Shown here in pieces: positions 1 to 13,099 of a DNA stretch of 64,000 bases (the first letter of the stretch is position 1; every line of letters begins with the position of its first letter). The DNA comes from Salvator merianae (lineage: Eukaryota; Chordata; Lepidosauria; Squamata; Teiidae). The translations under genes were made by a program, and so were the position numbers. The stretch lies in assembly GCA_003586115.2 (NCBI GenBank), contig QVOM02000116.1, forward strand, positions 39,376,128-39,440,127, written 5' to 3'. Under the pieces are notes generated by a model that saw nothing but the letters and a program-made list of their open reading frames with translations, was not told where the DNA came from and ran no database searches.

Positions 1-854
1 CTTAGAATTCACATGTGACTGGTTACTCCAGTGTTTTCTCAGTGTAGCACTATGTACATTGTTGAAATGAGAACGACCAAGACAGGACAGAAAGCAGATA
101 AGCAAAGCAACTGCCATTTTACTGCTGATGCATCCGGACACTTCTCTCTTCATCATCAATAATTTTCTCATTATACCAACTTTTTGTTACCCTTCCACAA
201 CATGACTGGTAAGAAGGCCTCAGGATCTGCTGATTCTAAAAGAAGTTTAAATAGAATTGCATCTTCTGGCTGCTACACTGTCTCTTCAATTAGTGCAATA
301 AACTCTGGAGTTAAAAACCTGTAATTTCTACTGTTATCATACATTACAGAGGCAATCATTTTAGCACAGAGACTGTGCCAATTCTGAAGCTTAACTGTAT
401 CTGCGTAATGATGTAATTAGCCTGTCAAAATTCATTCCACATCAGCAAGTTTGATTTGATCTTTAAAAACAATTTGACTACAGTTGTCAACACAGGTGCA
501 CATGGAGAGTTAAGCATCAGCCTGATTTTAAAAAGAGATGCTAGCTAGATTAATCACTTGGTTATGCTACATCTTGAAATTCATAAATCATAAGACAGCC
601 AGTGCTGCTCTTACGCAGAGCCCTGAAAGGGCACAGTAAATGTTTTAGTGGCTTTTAACATATGTTCAGTTTACTTAGACTAAATCCAGACAGAAGTTTA
701 TTTTGAAATCTGTTTCGGTCACCCATGCATGAAGACCTGCACATTCATTGAGATCTGGCAGAAGGGCCCTCCCGATAGTGCCACCAATCTCATAAACTAA
801 AGGGGTTGGGGATCCAGAGAAAGCTATCTCTGTTGTCTCTAGTGGTGAAATTTG

Positions 855-883
855 TTCATTCATTCATTCATTCATTCATTTCC
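855..883. repeat. (CATT)n microsatellite
   Basis: About six consecutive CATT units just after GTTCATT, ending before TCCACCACC. Confidence 0.9.
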
Positions 884-1149
884 ACCACCAGAAGGTTTCA
901 AGGTGAGTCACAACACAACAAAATAAACAGTACAGCACATGGACAAAATCCGCAAGTTGTTATTAAATAAAACCCAATTAACTGCCTCCCTTCTTGGGAT
1001 GCATCAGACACCATTATAATATATTTTTACATGGTTAGTGAAGGCACATCTTTGCTTGGTGATTTCATCAAAAAGGCAATCTATCCTCCCATTCATCCAC
1101 ACTATACTGTGATTTTTATATTTGCAGCACTTAACTGTTTTTTTTAACT

Positions 1150-1225
1150 TGGTTCCTGTGTGTTTTTAATTGCTGCAACACCCCCTAAGACCTTAGGGTA
1201 TAAATTAAAATAAATATTTAAATAA
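1150..1225 (+). mobile_element. LINE 3' tail (L2-like)
   Basis: Carries the pattern 'gctgcaacaccccctaagaccttagggtataaat' in broken form, followed by an AAATA-rich end. The combination of CCYTA/G-AGACCTTAGGG and GTATAAAT with an A-rich tail is the usual 3' end of L2-type LINEs in this window (compare 6030, 58590, 59660). Confidence 0.5.
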
Positions 1226-3269
1226 TGCTCTCATCAAATTGTCAACCCATGCTTTTTTTCCATTTCATTCAGCTTATTTTTTTTTTTTTAAAAAAAATCA
1301 ATAAAGTTGTATCTAGATGTGAAGGTGAGGGTTGCAGCAGAGCAGGAAATCTGGATTTCCTGCTTCCAGTGGTGAAAACAGTCTTACTCTTAATGCAAAT
1401 AGCATGCACTGGAAGAGGGAACTTCAACCTGGCCAGTGCACCACTGGAAGCTGGAAAGGTTCCTGCTGTCATCACACTGTTCTTAAAGTGGTGCTGGTAG
1501 CCAGGGCAAAGAAGACTGAGGCTTGAAAAGAAGGACCTCTTTGTCTGGGGTGGGGCTGGATGCTGCCCAAATGCTGGTATGCATCATATGACCACTCCCA
1601 GTTTAGGTTTTGATGCCTCACTTCATACCCTGCATATCTAAATATGAAGTAAAAAGCACCCATTTTGCACACACAATTATTGTTGGTATGTTGGTCTTTT
1701 GCAAGCAGTTGTCCATTTTGTAGGTCAGTGCATTTTAATTGTCTATGCTTGTAGCAAACATCTAACCCTAACTGCTTTAGTCTCAGTCTAAAATAGATAC
1801 ATGTATATACGGAGGCAGGACACAGCTTACCTTACTGCTATCTATTTTGGCACTGAAGAATTTTGAAACATTGGCATGGATTTATCAATTTTGTTAACTT
1901 CATTTCTTTAAATGAATTTTACAATTGTATGTGGCCTTGGGCTCATTCTGAGGAAGGGCAGAATATAAATATGAGCAGTATTTATAAATCATACATACTT
2001 TTTAAAAATATTGTGCTTATTTTGTCTGAAATTTTGTGTGTAAATTAGCACAATTACTGAGATATGGGCATAGGGACTAGCTTGTGGCAGATCCAGCTGC
2101 CAACTCGGTCTTCATATTTTTCAAAACTATTATTTATTATTTACATTTTTAAAATTACAACACTTCATATCTTAAGATTTCAAAGTGGTTCACAAAATAA
2201 GAGAAGACCACACCCCTCTAAATTCATTTCAATATATGATTCTGAAAAAATACAATATAAACAATTAAAAACAATTAAAAACAGTGGCTGGTCTGGATAA
2301 AGAAAATAATTACTTTAGGTGACATATGTAGTGTAGGCCTTCCACTTATATCAAAGGGAGGAACATTCCAGAAGGTTGCCACCACAGAGAAAGCCTGTCT
2401 GTGGATAACTACAAGGTGACATTCATTAACCTGAGGCAGGGCCTACCAATCTCATCCCCAACATCAGGGATTCATTTTCCTGCTCATCCTTCAGTCTGAT
2501 AGCTGCCACCATTTGTTGATCGTGCTGTTCTAGAACCTGCCAGCTAATCTCTCTGCTAAAGAATAAATATGCATTAATTTGTGATCATAAATGGGAATAT
2601 GCAAAAGCTAATGAAGGAACATTTCAACCTTCCACTATTCTCTGTGAATTAGCATGACATGGCCATCACAAAACAAAGGAAAGGCAGAATGCTGAACTGC
2701 AACACTTCAAGAGCTTCAGTGCTATTAATTGCACATTGAACTGAAAATAATGAATTCTTAACACATCATCAACAACCCTTTTCAATTCACTGCTACATAA
2801 ATGTCTCCCCAGGTTTCTTCCAGCACTCCCTGTACTGGGGAGCGGTTTCCCATAATTTGCCAGTCTGCTCTTATATTCCATCTACTACACGGGTGGCTCC
2901 TGACTTTGATCTTTTCTGATCCCTTGATATCCAGTTGAGTGTTTTGGCTGTCCGTTGCTCATCATTCCTTCTTGCAACGTGTCCTAATTGGCTGTACAGG
3001 AGTTGCCAGCAAAACGGGTGTGGCACTGCATTCACTTGCTTCCCAGGTTGGCAGGAAAGGGAAACACTGAAACGCTGTATTAGCTGGCATGGTGGCATCC
3101 CCCTACCCATACTTCTTCTGCTGTCCCTGTGTCTGCACTAACAGAATACCAATTTGGGGAACTGCTGTAATTGATTATGTATTTACACTTGTCTGATCTT
3201 TTCTGCATTTTGGTGCCCTGTTTACATGCTCCCTTCATCTGTGTACATATATCTGTATCTGTATCTCTA

Positions 3270-3405
3270 GCTGCATCCAGGCATCGCTTACTTATTCTGC
3301 TATATTTGGATATTCCAGAATAAAGTATGGATGTTCCGGAATATCCATGCTTTATTCTGGAATATCCAAATATAGCAGAATAGGTAAGCGATGTCTGGAT
3401 GCAGC
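3270..3405. mobile_element. 136-bp near-perfect palindrome, MITE-like
   Basis: Two 68-bp arms meet at TTCCGGAA with essentially no loop and about four mismatches in all; the outer ends are GCTGCATCC and GGATGCAGC. CTCTA flanks both sides (3265-3269 and 3406-3410), which could be a target-site duplication. A diverged relative lies at 23104-23248, so this is a mobile family and not a local inversion. Confidence 0.75.
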
Positions 3406-3740
3406 CTCTATTTCTGGCATTATCTTCATGCCTAGCAATTCCACCCTGGGCTGGGAGGAGCAGATTTTGCCAAATGCAATTAAGCGCCAGACAGAGAATG
3501 GCCTTGGAAGTCAGTGGGAAACAGCAAAGGTAAGTCACACACACCTTCACTGTTCACACACGCAGCACCATGGGCACCCATGGGCAGGAAGCGCCCTCGA
3601 AGTGCTTTGCCAGGGACTACCGACAGGGTTTTCTCACCCTGGGGTTGGCTGTGGACCCAGTGAGTGTAGCAGCATGCAGTCCTCAGACCTCAAGGCCCAT
3701 ACCAGGTGGCATGTGTTGGCCCTCTGGATGCAGCCTCTAT
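3406..3740. repeat. Diverged repeat ending GGATGCAGCC, related to 11790-12066
   Basis: Shares with 11790-12066 the strings TTAAGC.CCAGACAG, GGCC.TGGAAGT, AAGGTAAGT and, near the right end, CAGGTGG followed by ATGCAGCC. Its right end (about 3725-3738) repeats the terminal motif of the adjacent palindrome, suggesting a longer element of the same TIR group into which the palindrome nested. Confidence 0.45.
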
Positions 3741-3759
3741 CTCTGTAATTCAAGGTAAC

Positions 3760-5290
3760 TCTTCAAGAGTTTTCGTCAGAAAAGTGTAATTCTGGGAATT
3801 ATATCTAGTTCAGCTAATTGCTGGCCTCTGAGTGAATATCCCACCCTTCTGTGTTCCTGGAGAGTAAATATATGGTTTCGGCATTAAGAAAGGAGAAGCC
3901 CATGTTCTGTAGTGCTGCGGTTTCCACAGATAGCTTTGTGTTAAGCTTCCCAGTCTACAATTATAGCAATTCCCAGGTCTCTGATTAATTTTGTGTTGCA
4001 TATGTCCTTTCAGTCGTGCAATCAGCTGGGATGTTTCAGTAGCTGCATTCTGTGTGGTGGCGTGGAAAATCTGCCTAACTCTTTCTCTGGGCAAGTTGAT
4101 GCAACTCTAGTGGATTGATCAGTGGATTGACTGCATATTGATCTTTTCCTTTGTCCTGTAAAAGGTTCTGACTCGAAGAGCAGCTTAAAAATGCAGTTCT
4201 GGAGACCCTCAACCTGTTCTCATTTGGCAGAATGGAGGGGGAAGCCCTTCATCAGCCCCTGTTCTCCTTCTCCTCTAGCCCAGCAAAACAAGGAGAGCCT
4301 GGTGGTGCTGATCTGGGCCAAGGCAGTTGAGGACACCCCCCAGTCCCATTCTCTCCCCCTCAGCCCAACAAAGCTGTTTTTTGGGTTTGATATGAATGAA
4401 CTTTAATTACTGGACATTAACCAAAAGAAAGAATTTTTGTGACTGTTGGAGGAAAGATATACAGGTTTTAAGCACGGCCAGAGTTTTCCCCATCCTGATG
4501 CCTTTGTATCAACTCCAGACAACTCACATGATAGCCTAGGTGGACAGGAATTGCAGTCTAAGGACCTGTTCATATTTGCCAACCTAAAATGGTATCATTA
4601 TACCATTCTATGCTGGAACAGACCCAGCGGTACAGAGGCCATCCACACTGCAAGGGCTGGAACAGCCCGGAACCAGGCTTCCAGCACTCGCAGTGTGGAT
4701 GCTGGCCGACCTGCCATGACAGCAGCTGCAGAAATGTCTGGTCACTGCTATGGTGACCAGGAACGCGACACATGGCTGCGCAGTTACAGTTGCATCAGGG
4801 CCTGCTGTGTCCGCACCCAGAAGCAGGTATGAATGCTGCTGAACAGGAGCTGTCCAGTGCTTCCCAGTCAAGCTGTGGACAGCGATTTAGCTGTCCACAG
4901 CTAGGAGCATTTGGAAGCAGCTGCAGATGCTCCCAAATTCTGGGGCCTCTGCACAGTGTTCTGCAAAGGTTGATGAACAGGATGTTTGGATGGAGAGCTA
5001 CTATTCCACTTTTTTCTAAGACAAAACAATGATTGGGTGCAGCTAAGTTATTCATGGCTGGAAGCACACTCAATATTCATTGGCTGTTAAGCAATTCATG
5101 AACCCAACATCAGCAAGCCCACTTTGGCTTTCGGGAGGTAAAAAGGTCTCATGCAACTATTAAGCTTTTCCCCACTTTCAGTCAAGCTTCAGTGGAAATT
5201 GCAGCACATTAATTAACAACTCAAGTGTCTATATTCCACATTTCCCCCTGTCAAACTGGGTTCTTTTATTAGGTCTGGATGCATTCCTAC
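3760..5290. other. Intergenic, no gene seen
   Basis: GC-richer than its surroundings with several overlapping short frames on both strands, none resembling a known family. A perfect 12-bp inverted repeat (CATCCACACTGC at 4640-4651 and its complement at 4690-4701) brackets a small hairpin. Confidence 0.5.
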
Positions 5291-5299
5291 CTTGAGCAC

Positions 5300-5590
5300 T
5301 GATGGGGACCCTCGTCGTGACAAACCTAGCATGGAGAGGGAGGGGGAAGACCGGTGCCCTCCTTCGCCACCCTTCTCCTTGAGACTTGAGAACTGTGGCT
5401 GCTTCCAGCTCCTGGGACCTCACATGGAGAGGAAAACTGGCGTCCTGCTGCCCCTCCCTTCTCCGTGAGGCTTAAGAACTGCTGCTGCTCCAAACTCCCA
5501 GGACCTGGTACCTGGCATGCAGAGGGAGAGGGAAGGCCAGTGTCCCACTATCCCCTGAGACTAAGAGCTGCAGCTGCAGCTGTTCTGTCT
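5300..5590. repeat. Minisatellite, 93-bp unit, three copies
   Basis: The motif ATGGAGAGG or ATGCAGAGG recurs at 5331, 5424 and 5517, exactly 93 bp apart each time. Each is followed by a similar C/T-rich stretch ending in TGAG.CT..GAACTG.(T/G)GCTGC. Copies differ by roughly a fifth of positions. Confidence 0.75.
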
Positions 5591-5664
5591 TGCATGACGG
5601 TTTTGTATTGTTTTGTAATGTATTATTTTGTACAATATGCAAATTTTGATGCATTTTTTTAATT

Positions 5665-5760
5665 ATATCTTTTCTGTTGGTTGTAAACCGCCTTGGGCAA
5701 ATTTTCTGTTTGGAAAGGTGGTATACAAGTGAAATGGAAATGGAAATGGAAACGGAAATA
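5665..5760 (+). mobile_element. LINE 3' tail followed by (GGAAAT)n
   Basis: TTGTAAACCGCCTTGGGC is followed by GTGGTATACAAGTG, then five imperfect GGAAAT/GGAAAC units. This is the typical end of an L2-like LINE with a simple-repeat tail. Confidence 0.6.
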
Positions 5761-6029
5761 AGCCATAGCCAGCTCAAATGGCTGCTACGCCCTTCCAGGG
5801 AGGCTGTGCAGGTGCTTCTTGTAACAAGCCTCACCCAATAGCAATGGAGTCAAGGAGACACGTTAGTTGGCCATGGCTGGACAATAATGGGGCCATGCCA
5901 AAGGAGACAATGGCGTCTATTTTCAGGTACCTTCTTCCACATGTATGGGACCTCAGCTTAAATGACCTTTGCAAAATATAATTCTTCAGCAACAAACAAA
6001 TCCAACTCTTAAGTAAACCTGCCCTAGAA

Positions 6030-6082
6030 CCTTTGGGTGAAGGGCAGAATATAAATTCTTAAATAAAATAAAATAAAATAAG
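6030..6082 (+). mobile_element. LINE 3' tail with (AAAAT)n
   Basis: CCTAGAACCTTTGGGTGAAGGGCAGAATATAAAT is present in recognisable form (cf. 58590-58618 with GATCTTTGGGTGAAGG), ending in four AAAAT units. Confidence 0.65.
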
Positions 6083-9000
6083 ACTTTTTTTCCCTGTGGC
6101 AAAACCCCCTCTCTTCCCTTTCTCTGTGTTAAGTTACACAAGATGAACAATGTGTCATATTTTCAGGTCAGTAGAGTTTTCTACAGGCATATGTACATAA
6201 CCCAGTGAAAAAGTACAGTACACAATATGTATTTGCTTCCTTGCTAGGCCAACCTGTTTGCCTTTCTTCTTGCATTACATTTGAGAGAAACTGGTTTTAT
6301 TGAAATGGATGAAACCAACAAGGGACAAGCTTGTCATGTTAATCTCTCCAAAGACAGCATTTCTTACATCTTCAAAGACAGGAGTTTATTTCAAAGAGTT
6401 TGCAGGGTTCTTGGTGCCGCTTGTTGACCTGACCGAGAGAAGCTCTAAACCATCTTAATTTTCTTAAAGGCTTTTTAGTTTATCTGCATGTTTATTAAAT
6501 CTTACCTTATTTTTTTTGTCACAGAACAGAAAGACAGCATGTGTGAGAGAATTCCTGGAGCTCTCCAAATCAGGCTTTAATGTGATAACAGCCTTAACAA
6601 AAATAGTATTTAAAGCCAGCTGTTTTTTGAATTTTTCTAGTAGCAATTTTGCAAGTGGAATGGTTCATCTATTGTTCATGATATAATGATTTCTATGTAC
6701 ATTTATCCTAGAAATTCTTGCAATAGGAAAATATCATCTTGAATATCATGAATGGATCAACAAACTTCATCGGTGATCAAAGACTTTTCTAATAAAAAGT
6801 ATTGATTATTATAATAAATTTGGTAATACAATGCTCATGAAAATTTTGGGAAGGGATATAGTAATAGAAAGAGTTAAATTAGACACAGATCTTAAATGAG
6901 CATGCAGTTCACTTAATATCATTCCGGGAGCTGTGACTATCTACACTGCTTCCCTCTTATAATTTGATCTCAACTAGTTGGTTGCCTGTTTCAGGAAGTT
7001 TTACTTTCACTATGGTGCATTTGTATTATACAATTCTACCTTTGACTATGTCACACCTAAGTTTTAATCCAGCTTCAATCCACCTTCAGAGTGGGACAAC
7101 TCATCAGCAAAGTGACTAGTCATTTTCTTTCCACATTATCTAACCCAAAGGTGGGTTTTCTGAGTCAGCCCATTTTTAATATCCTACCCCCCAGTGAAAT
7201 TATCTGTAAATTGTCAGTTTCTTTTATCCCAAATAAAATAAACTCTGAGCACTCCTTCTGGGCTCTTCCACACCAGGGAAGTGGGCAGGTCAGAATTTAA
7301 ACTTCTTCTCTTTCCCAAAGTTTTTTGGGGAAAAAATCTGTTTTTATACACGTTCTGTAATCCTTAGATACTGCTATCAGTCAACATAGCTAAGATTTAT
7401 GTGACCTTTAGACAGAAACAGAAACTGTCCACACTACACACCTCAGTTGTTTATGCATAAGAAAAATGGTGTTTGATTTGGGATTTAAATCTTTCTCCTC
7501 AACAATCCTTTCCTAAAATAAAGTACAAGTATATGCTTTCTGCTGTAATCCTTAGCTTAATCATGTGACAGTGTGAGCTGGGCTATGAAGCAGAATGATC
7601 ACATCACTGTAAGTCCCATAAGACAGAAACTCTTGTTAGGTGTTTGAAGGATTTCTTGAACATGAAGTCTTAGATTTGCTGCAGTACAAGAACAACTGGG
7701 ACCAAAAGATCTGAGCATGCACCTTTATTGCCCTGGCTCCCAGTTCTTTCCAGTCATAGTACAAAGTGCTGGTCCTTACTCATAATTCCTACACAGATTA
7801 GATCCACATGCTTCTACATGAATTTGCTAAGAACCTAGGTCTGTTGCCAAGCTATGGCAGGATCTGTGCAGGGAGGAGGCAGAATGCTTTAAGTATTCTG
7901 CTCCTCCCCTTCACATTCAGAATAACACTAAGCTGTTCTTAATGGGGCAGAATGCTCTTTGCACACTACCACAGCCTGCCACAAGCAGTCATGAGAGGTG
8001 AGGGAGCAGATCTCTTTCTCCTGCTGTCGTGATCAAAGCCAGGGTATCTTCAGCTTTGATCTCAACAGCAGGGAGTGAGGCGCCTTCATTGTCAGCTTTG
8101 AATCTGATGATGGGAGTGCCTCGAAGAGAGAAAATGGCCCCATAGGCCATTTCCTTTTTTTAGTAATGCAGAATACCACTGAGGGGACCAGTAAGTCCCC
8201 TCAAGCAATGATGGAATCATGATGAGAGCTGTCTGAAGAACGGTTTGAAGAGCTCTGAAGGCTCTGCAAACAGCTCTGCAGTACAAGCACTATTACAGTG
8301 CTTGAAGCACTATGGTGGGGGGAGATCACAGAGTCCGTGCAGGAACCGTGCTCTTCCTGTATGTCAAATGCAAGATGAAGGGGCAGTGCCACGTAGACAC
8401 TGTGTCCCCATTGCATATTGAAAGCACCATAAAGGTACCATGTAGATCCTGCCTTTCCCCCCTTCTATTAAAGGCACTAGATCACCGACAGCTTTGGGGC
8501 AATAGCTCCTCCTCTGCTGTGAAACAATCTGCTAACTGTTTTACATTTCATATCCTCCAGATTGACTGATTGTTTATAAAGGTTATTAATGAATGAAGTT
8601 AATAATAGCTCTGCAACTTTCTTCATTAAATCAGTTTTGATGGCTTTAAAAAATACAATTAAATTGCAACTAAGTTTAAAATGTGTATTTAATCATTAGA
8701 TGATCATGCTTAGGAATTTTGTAACTGTTTCTTTCTGAATTGGTGAAGACACTTTGGGATGGATATGGTCCACAGAAAGCAGGACACTGGTGACAACAAT
8801 AATAAATTTCCAAGATGCCATCTATGCCATACTGCTATTCTGAGATTGCAGAGATAGGAGAATTTAAATGGCATCATACGACCTTTCAGTATTTAAAAAA
8901 AGTAAGCTTGTTTATTTTTTTTTAATGAGGCAAGGTTTAATATGGAGGAGAAGAGGACAATCACTCTGAAAATTATTTAGCTGAAGAGCAAGTCTGCCAA

Positions 9001-11780
9001 CAAGGCACTATTCATTTTTCAACAAGCTTCCAGAAACATTACTGCTAATTGCAGTCCATTATGAAAGGATATAGGATAAAATAAGTAGAAATAATCCTAA
9101 AGTGCATACTGATGCATTAAATTGATCTCTCTGCTGGAAATAACCACTACATGATTTATGCGTAGTGCTGTACCTAATAATTTGGCACACAATCATATTC
9201 TAATCCAGGTGTTTATCTGGAAAACAACAACAAGCACAACAGGTATAAAATAATCTATTTGGCCTAACCATCCTCTGAGTTATTGAGGATAAAATGTGCT
9301 ATGCTAATAGTGGAATGCATCACTACTTTGCAAAAAGTAATACACCACGAAATCTCTTTAGACTCAGATCCAAAAAGCCACTTTTGAAACCACCAAGTAT
9401 TGATCCATGACTAATGCAGTCCAGTTATCCCCTCTGTAACACTGTGGTTTGGTTCCTGTAGACCACTGTATAGTGCAAAACCATGTTATACAAGAAACTG
9501 CTACTCATTAAAAACCTATAGTTACAGGACCTGCAAGGCTCAGTCCATCAGTGCAGGATGGGATCCACGTAGCACCCTAATGGCACTGTGGATGATCTGT
9601 ACAACCTCACACTCATTCAGCATCCAACCGCCAGCATAAGCACTCCTAAGGGCACTGTAATGCTAGAGCAGAAGAAAACACTGCTAACAGGCTTTTCTCC
9701 CACTCTGCCATGAAGTTCTCACCTACATTGCTGTGCTTCCTTTTGGCCAACTAGACTGACTGATTTTCAGGGCCATTGCCTATGTTTGCAAAAACAGTCC
9801 CTGCCTGCAATCTTGAAGACAGCAAATGAAAGTTCTTTGACTGGGCCATTTGCCCACCTGGGACTGGCAGTGGCCTTGCAGAGAACACGCCGTCTGCTTT
9901 ACAAAGAGTGCTGCTAATGTGAGGATCCTATTTAAGAACACCATGGAGGAAAAACCCAGCCTATCAATGTAAATGAAGAGGCCAAATCACTGGATTACAA
10001 GTTTCCATGGGGAAAATAGCATTTGCTGAGCTAAAAAGTCCTTCCTGTACAAGAGCTGAGTGTGTTTAGAACTCCAAATTATCCTTGTGGTCAGGGTCTT
10101 TTCTAGGAAGAGAAGCCACCAAAAGGTAATATTTTCTCCCCTCTATTCTTCTCTCCTTTCTCCTCTTTTTCTCTAGACACTTTTAAAAACAAACTTCATT
10201 TCTTTGAGCTTGAAAAGGGGAAGGGAGGAGCTTCAGGGCTCACAATTGATGTGGGGGCATATTCATTAGGCAGCCAAAGGTAGAATTGATCTAGAAATCA
10301 AGGGGAGAAATATATTGGAAGGATATGCAACCTAACCCACAGAGTCAACACTCCACAGCTGTAAGAGCTCAGAAGACCCCAAATCACAAGCTTCCCTGTT
10401 CCTCTTAGCAACCCTCTCTGACTGACTCCAGTTTACCCTATTACAGAAAACTCTTCTGCCTTGGTTAAGCTGTGTTAGACTTGCTGAATCTCTACCTGTA
10501 AACTTCTGTCTTGTGATTCAAGCTGCTCCTCCCATTTGTGTCTAATTCCCACAGCTGATTTGTCACTGTGAATAAATAGTTACTTTTGCTTCCTTGGGTT
10601 TAATAAAGAAACATTACGTCACATTCAGCCTGGTTATTTTGTCCATACCAGTTGCACATCTGTAAAACCACACCTTTCATTTTAAAGGTCCTGCACATGA
10701 GAGCATCTGGGATGCATGTCCAGAGCAATTTTCTTCTGGTCTGATTTTGCATCCCAGCTTTAATCAGTATTTCCCCCATTAAGTCCTGGACGTGCTACGT
10801 TTAGTCATTATGAAGCCTTCTTGTAAATCTGTCTACTTTGTACCATGGAAAATGAAAACAAATTTACACATGGTTGTATATCTGGTTTCAGGAACTCAAA
10901 TATTGGCTTAGATGATCAAAATCAGCTGATTTTAAACAATGCAGTAAATAATAACATTTAAATGGCCTATACTATATCTCAAATGTTCCCATTTTAGAGA
11001 TGATAAAAGTGCAGAAAGGGGAAATCAGGATTAACAAGTGAAAAATCAATCCTCCTGTAAGGACAGGTTAAAGTGTTTTGTTTTAAAGTTTAGGCCTTGG
11101 TAGATTGTCAGCTGCGACTGCAGAAGAGGTAGAGGCCAGGAGAGACTCCAGCTGGAAGCCTCCCTTTGATCTTACTGAACATTAGAATCCAAGGTCTTTC
11201 ACTCAAACTGCATCTTAAACGATTAAGGGAATACAAAATACTTCATGAAATATATTTTAAACTATGGAATGTGGTAGTGGCCACCAGAATAGATGGCTGA
11301 ATGAGGAATTAGAAAAATTCATGGAACAGAATGCAAGCAAGTTCTGATCCACAGGATGGATATTTGCCACTTGGAAACAGAGGTGGAAGGTCTCTGAATA
11401 CCAATTGCTAGGTTTCACAAGGATGAGCTGCTGTCATCCCACAAATCCCGTTTATGGGATTCCAAACAATATCTAAGTGCTGGATATGAAAGGCCGTTGG
11501 TATGATCTAACAGATCATCAATATATGCAGGACTTGTTTGTGTTCCAGCCTATTCCTCTGGAGAACTCTCTTCTATGTCTTCTGGGAGGCAACCACTGAG
11601 TTATCTAAATGAGACCAGCAGTTTTGTCATTGTTTACTTTTCTAGTGAAGCGCTTGGAGATACATCACACTGTTTCATATGCACTGGCAAAAGCAATTGT
11701 TTCTGATATAACAGATCTGAGCTTTGAAGCATACTCTTAAGTATCACTGTATAGGCTGCAGAAATTATCTATGAGTATGT
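6083..11780. other. Intergenic, no gene seen
   Basis: Mostly AT-rich unique-looking sequence. Short frames occur at 7091-7300 and 8092-8569 but have no family resemblance. 8560-9310 is rich in TAAT cores and lacks repeat signatures; 10300-10640 ends in closely spaced AATAAA-like motifs. Confidence 0.55.
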
Positions 11781-11789
11781 TAAGTTCAA

Positions 11790-12066
11790 AATTATGCAAA
11801 ACACAAGCTTGCTAGCTGGGCACCTCTCCGTTGCAAAGTTTGCACTTAGCATGATTAAGCACCAGACAGGAAACGGCCATGGAAGTTGGCCAAGGTAAGT
11901 TGCTTCTGATGCAGCCGTCTCTATAAATGTGGGCAGAGTGCCTCCCAGGAGCAGATTTCCCACCTCAGAAACTGTCTGCAGACCCGATGGGGTGAGCACA
12001 TGCCTTCACCACACCACATGTGCCCTGTCCTTATCAGGTGGTTGTGTCTGACTATCTGTATGCAGC
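11790..12066. repeat. Diverged repeat related to 3406-3740
   Basis: Shares ordered blocks with 3406-3740 (ATTAAGCACCAGACAG, GGCCATGGAAGT, AAGGTAAGT, CAGGTGG, ATGCAGCC at the right end). Boundaries are approximate; likely an old non-autonomous DNA element. Confidence 0.4.
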
Positions 12067-12884
12067 CAAAAAATCTCACTTCCAGCTCCTTTGGTGTACA
12101 TGAATTTCTGCATTCAAGTCATTTTGGTACTATAGATCATTCAGGAATGGTGAGGGATGAGATGACCATATTAAAATGTATGTTTTCATATTTACACACA
12201 TAAGCAGTGTTAGGTAGATTAGCCATTGTGGGGAAGCTTTTTCAAAGGAAGTCTTGTTGCTGAACTTCAAGTCACTACCATAGGGAGTAAGGGTGGACCA
12301 TGGGGTAGAATAGGTAGGGCAAAGCAATATATCTGAAGGCTGCCACTGATATCAGTGACTTTATAAAGGGGCATGTACAGATATAACACTTCCTAAAATG
12401 CAAGGTGAGCTAAAAGTTAAGTTTCCTTAAAAACTTGCACCTCTCTGAGTTTTGCAACACAATTGTCTTGTGAAAAGAATATTTACAGAAAGTTGTATTT
12501 TAGGAAAAGATGTAGCTATAGAAGATTTTGTATTAAGCAAATGTGTAAAAATTGCATATGTGGAGGGATCCTTAAAAAAAAGCAAACTTTGCTTAAAAAT
12601 TGCACAGTGAAGTAGAAGTGTTCAAGAAATCTGAGATATTTGTAAATAGCATAATTTAACAAAGCTATTGTGTGTACTGTAAATTAATTCAAGTGTAACA
12701 TGATAAATAGGAGGTTGGATCAAAAAGTAAAAGTTAAGTAATACTGTGTCCTTACATTCAGAGATACATTGATATAAGAGATACAAGAAAACATAGAAAA
12801 TTGATTCATAATGAATAAAGAAGTTGACTCTTCACACAATCAAGTCCTCTGAAAATGGATATTGCAGTTTTTTTATTGCTGTAA

Positions 12885-12955
12885 CCTGTCCTGAGGTATT
12901 CAGGTATAGGATGGGATAAAGATGAAAGAAAATAAACAAATAAACAAATATCCAA
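12885..12955 (+). mobile_element. LINE 3' tail with (AAACAAAT)n
   Basis: GCTGTAACCTGTCCTGAGG, then GGTATAGGATGGGATAAAGATG and an A-rich AAATAAACAAATAAACAAAT tail in broken form; L2-like end. Confidence 0.55.
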
Positions 12956-13099
12956 AAGCTCAGTTTCTAAACTGAACTCTAGTCCATGGCAGAACATTCC
13001 AGAAGCTCTAACATATGAAATGACTTCTGGCCTTGAGGTACAAAATTCACCCTCTTAGGCATCCTGCAAGCAGAGTGCAATAACCCCCCTTGCTATTGA

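Larger units (their letters stand above)
1..3240. other. Intergenic, no gene seen
   Basis: Short frames only, none with family similarity. A (CATT)n run lies at 855-883, LINE-type 3' tails at 1150-1225 and 1930-1972, and a probable retroelement untranslated piece at about 2120-2470, which has a 'tggctggtctgga' and 'aggaacattccagaaggt' style often seen next to squamate LINE tails. Confidence 0.6.

Noticed and set aside
10300..10640. Solo LTR suggested by AATAAA and nearby T-rich sequence before 10625.
   Set aside because: No TG...CA boundary pair, target duplication or second copy could be identified by eye.
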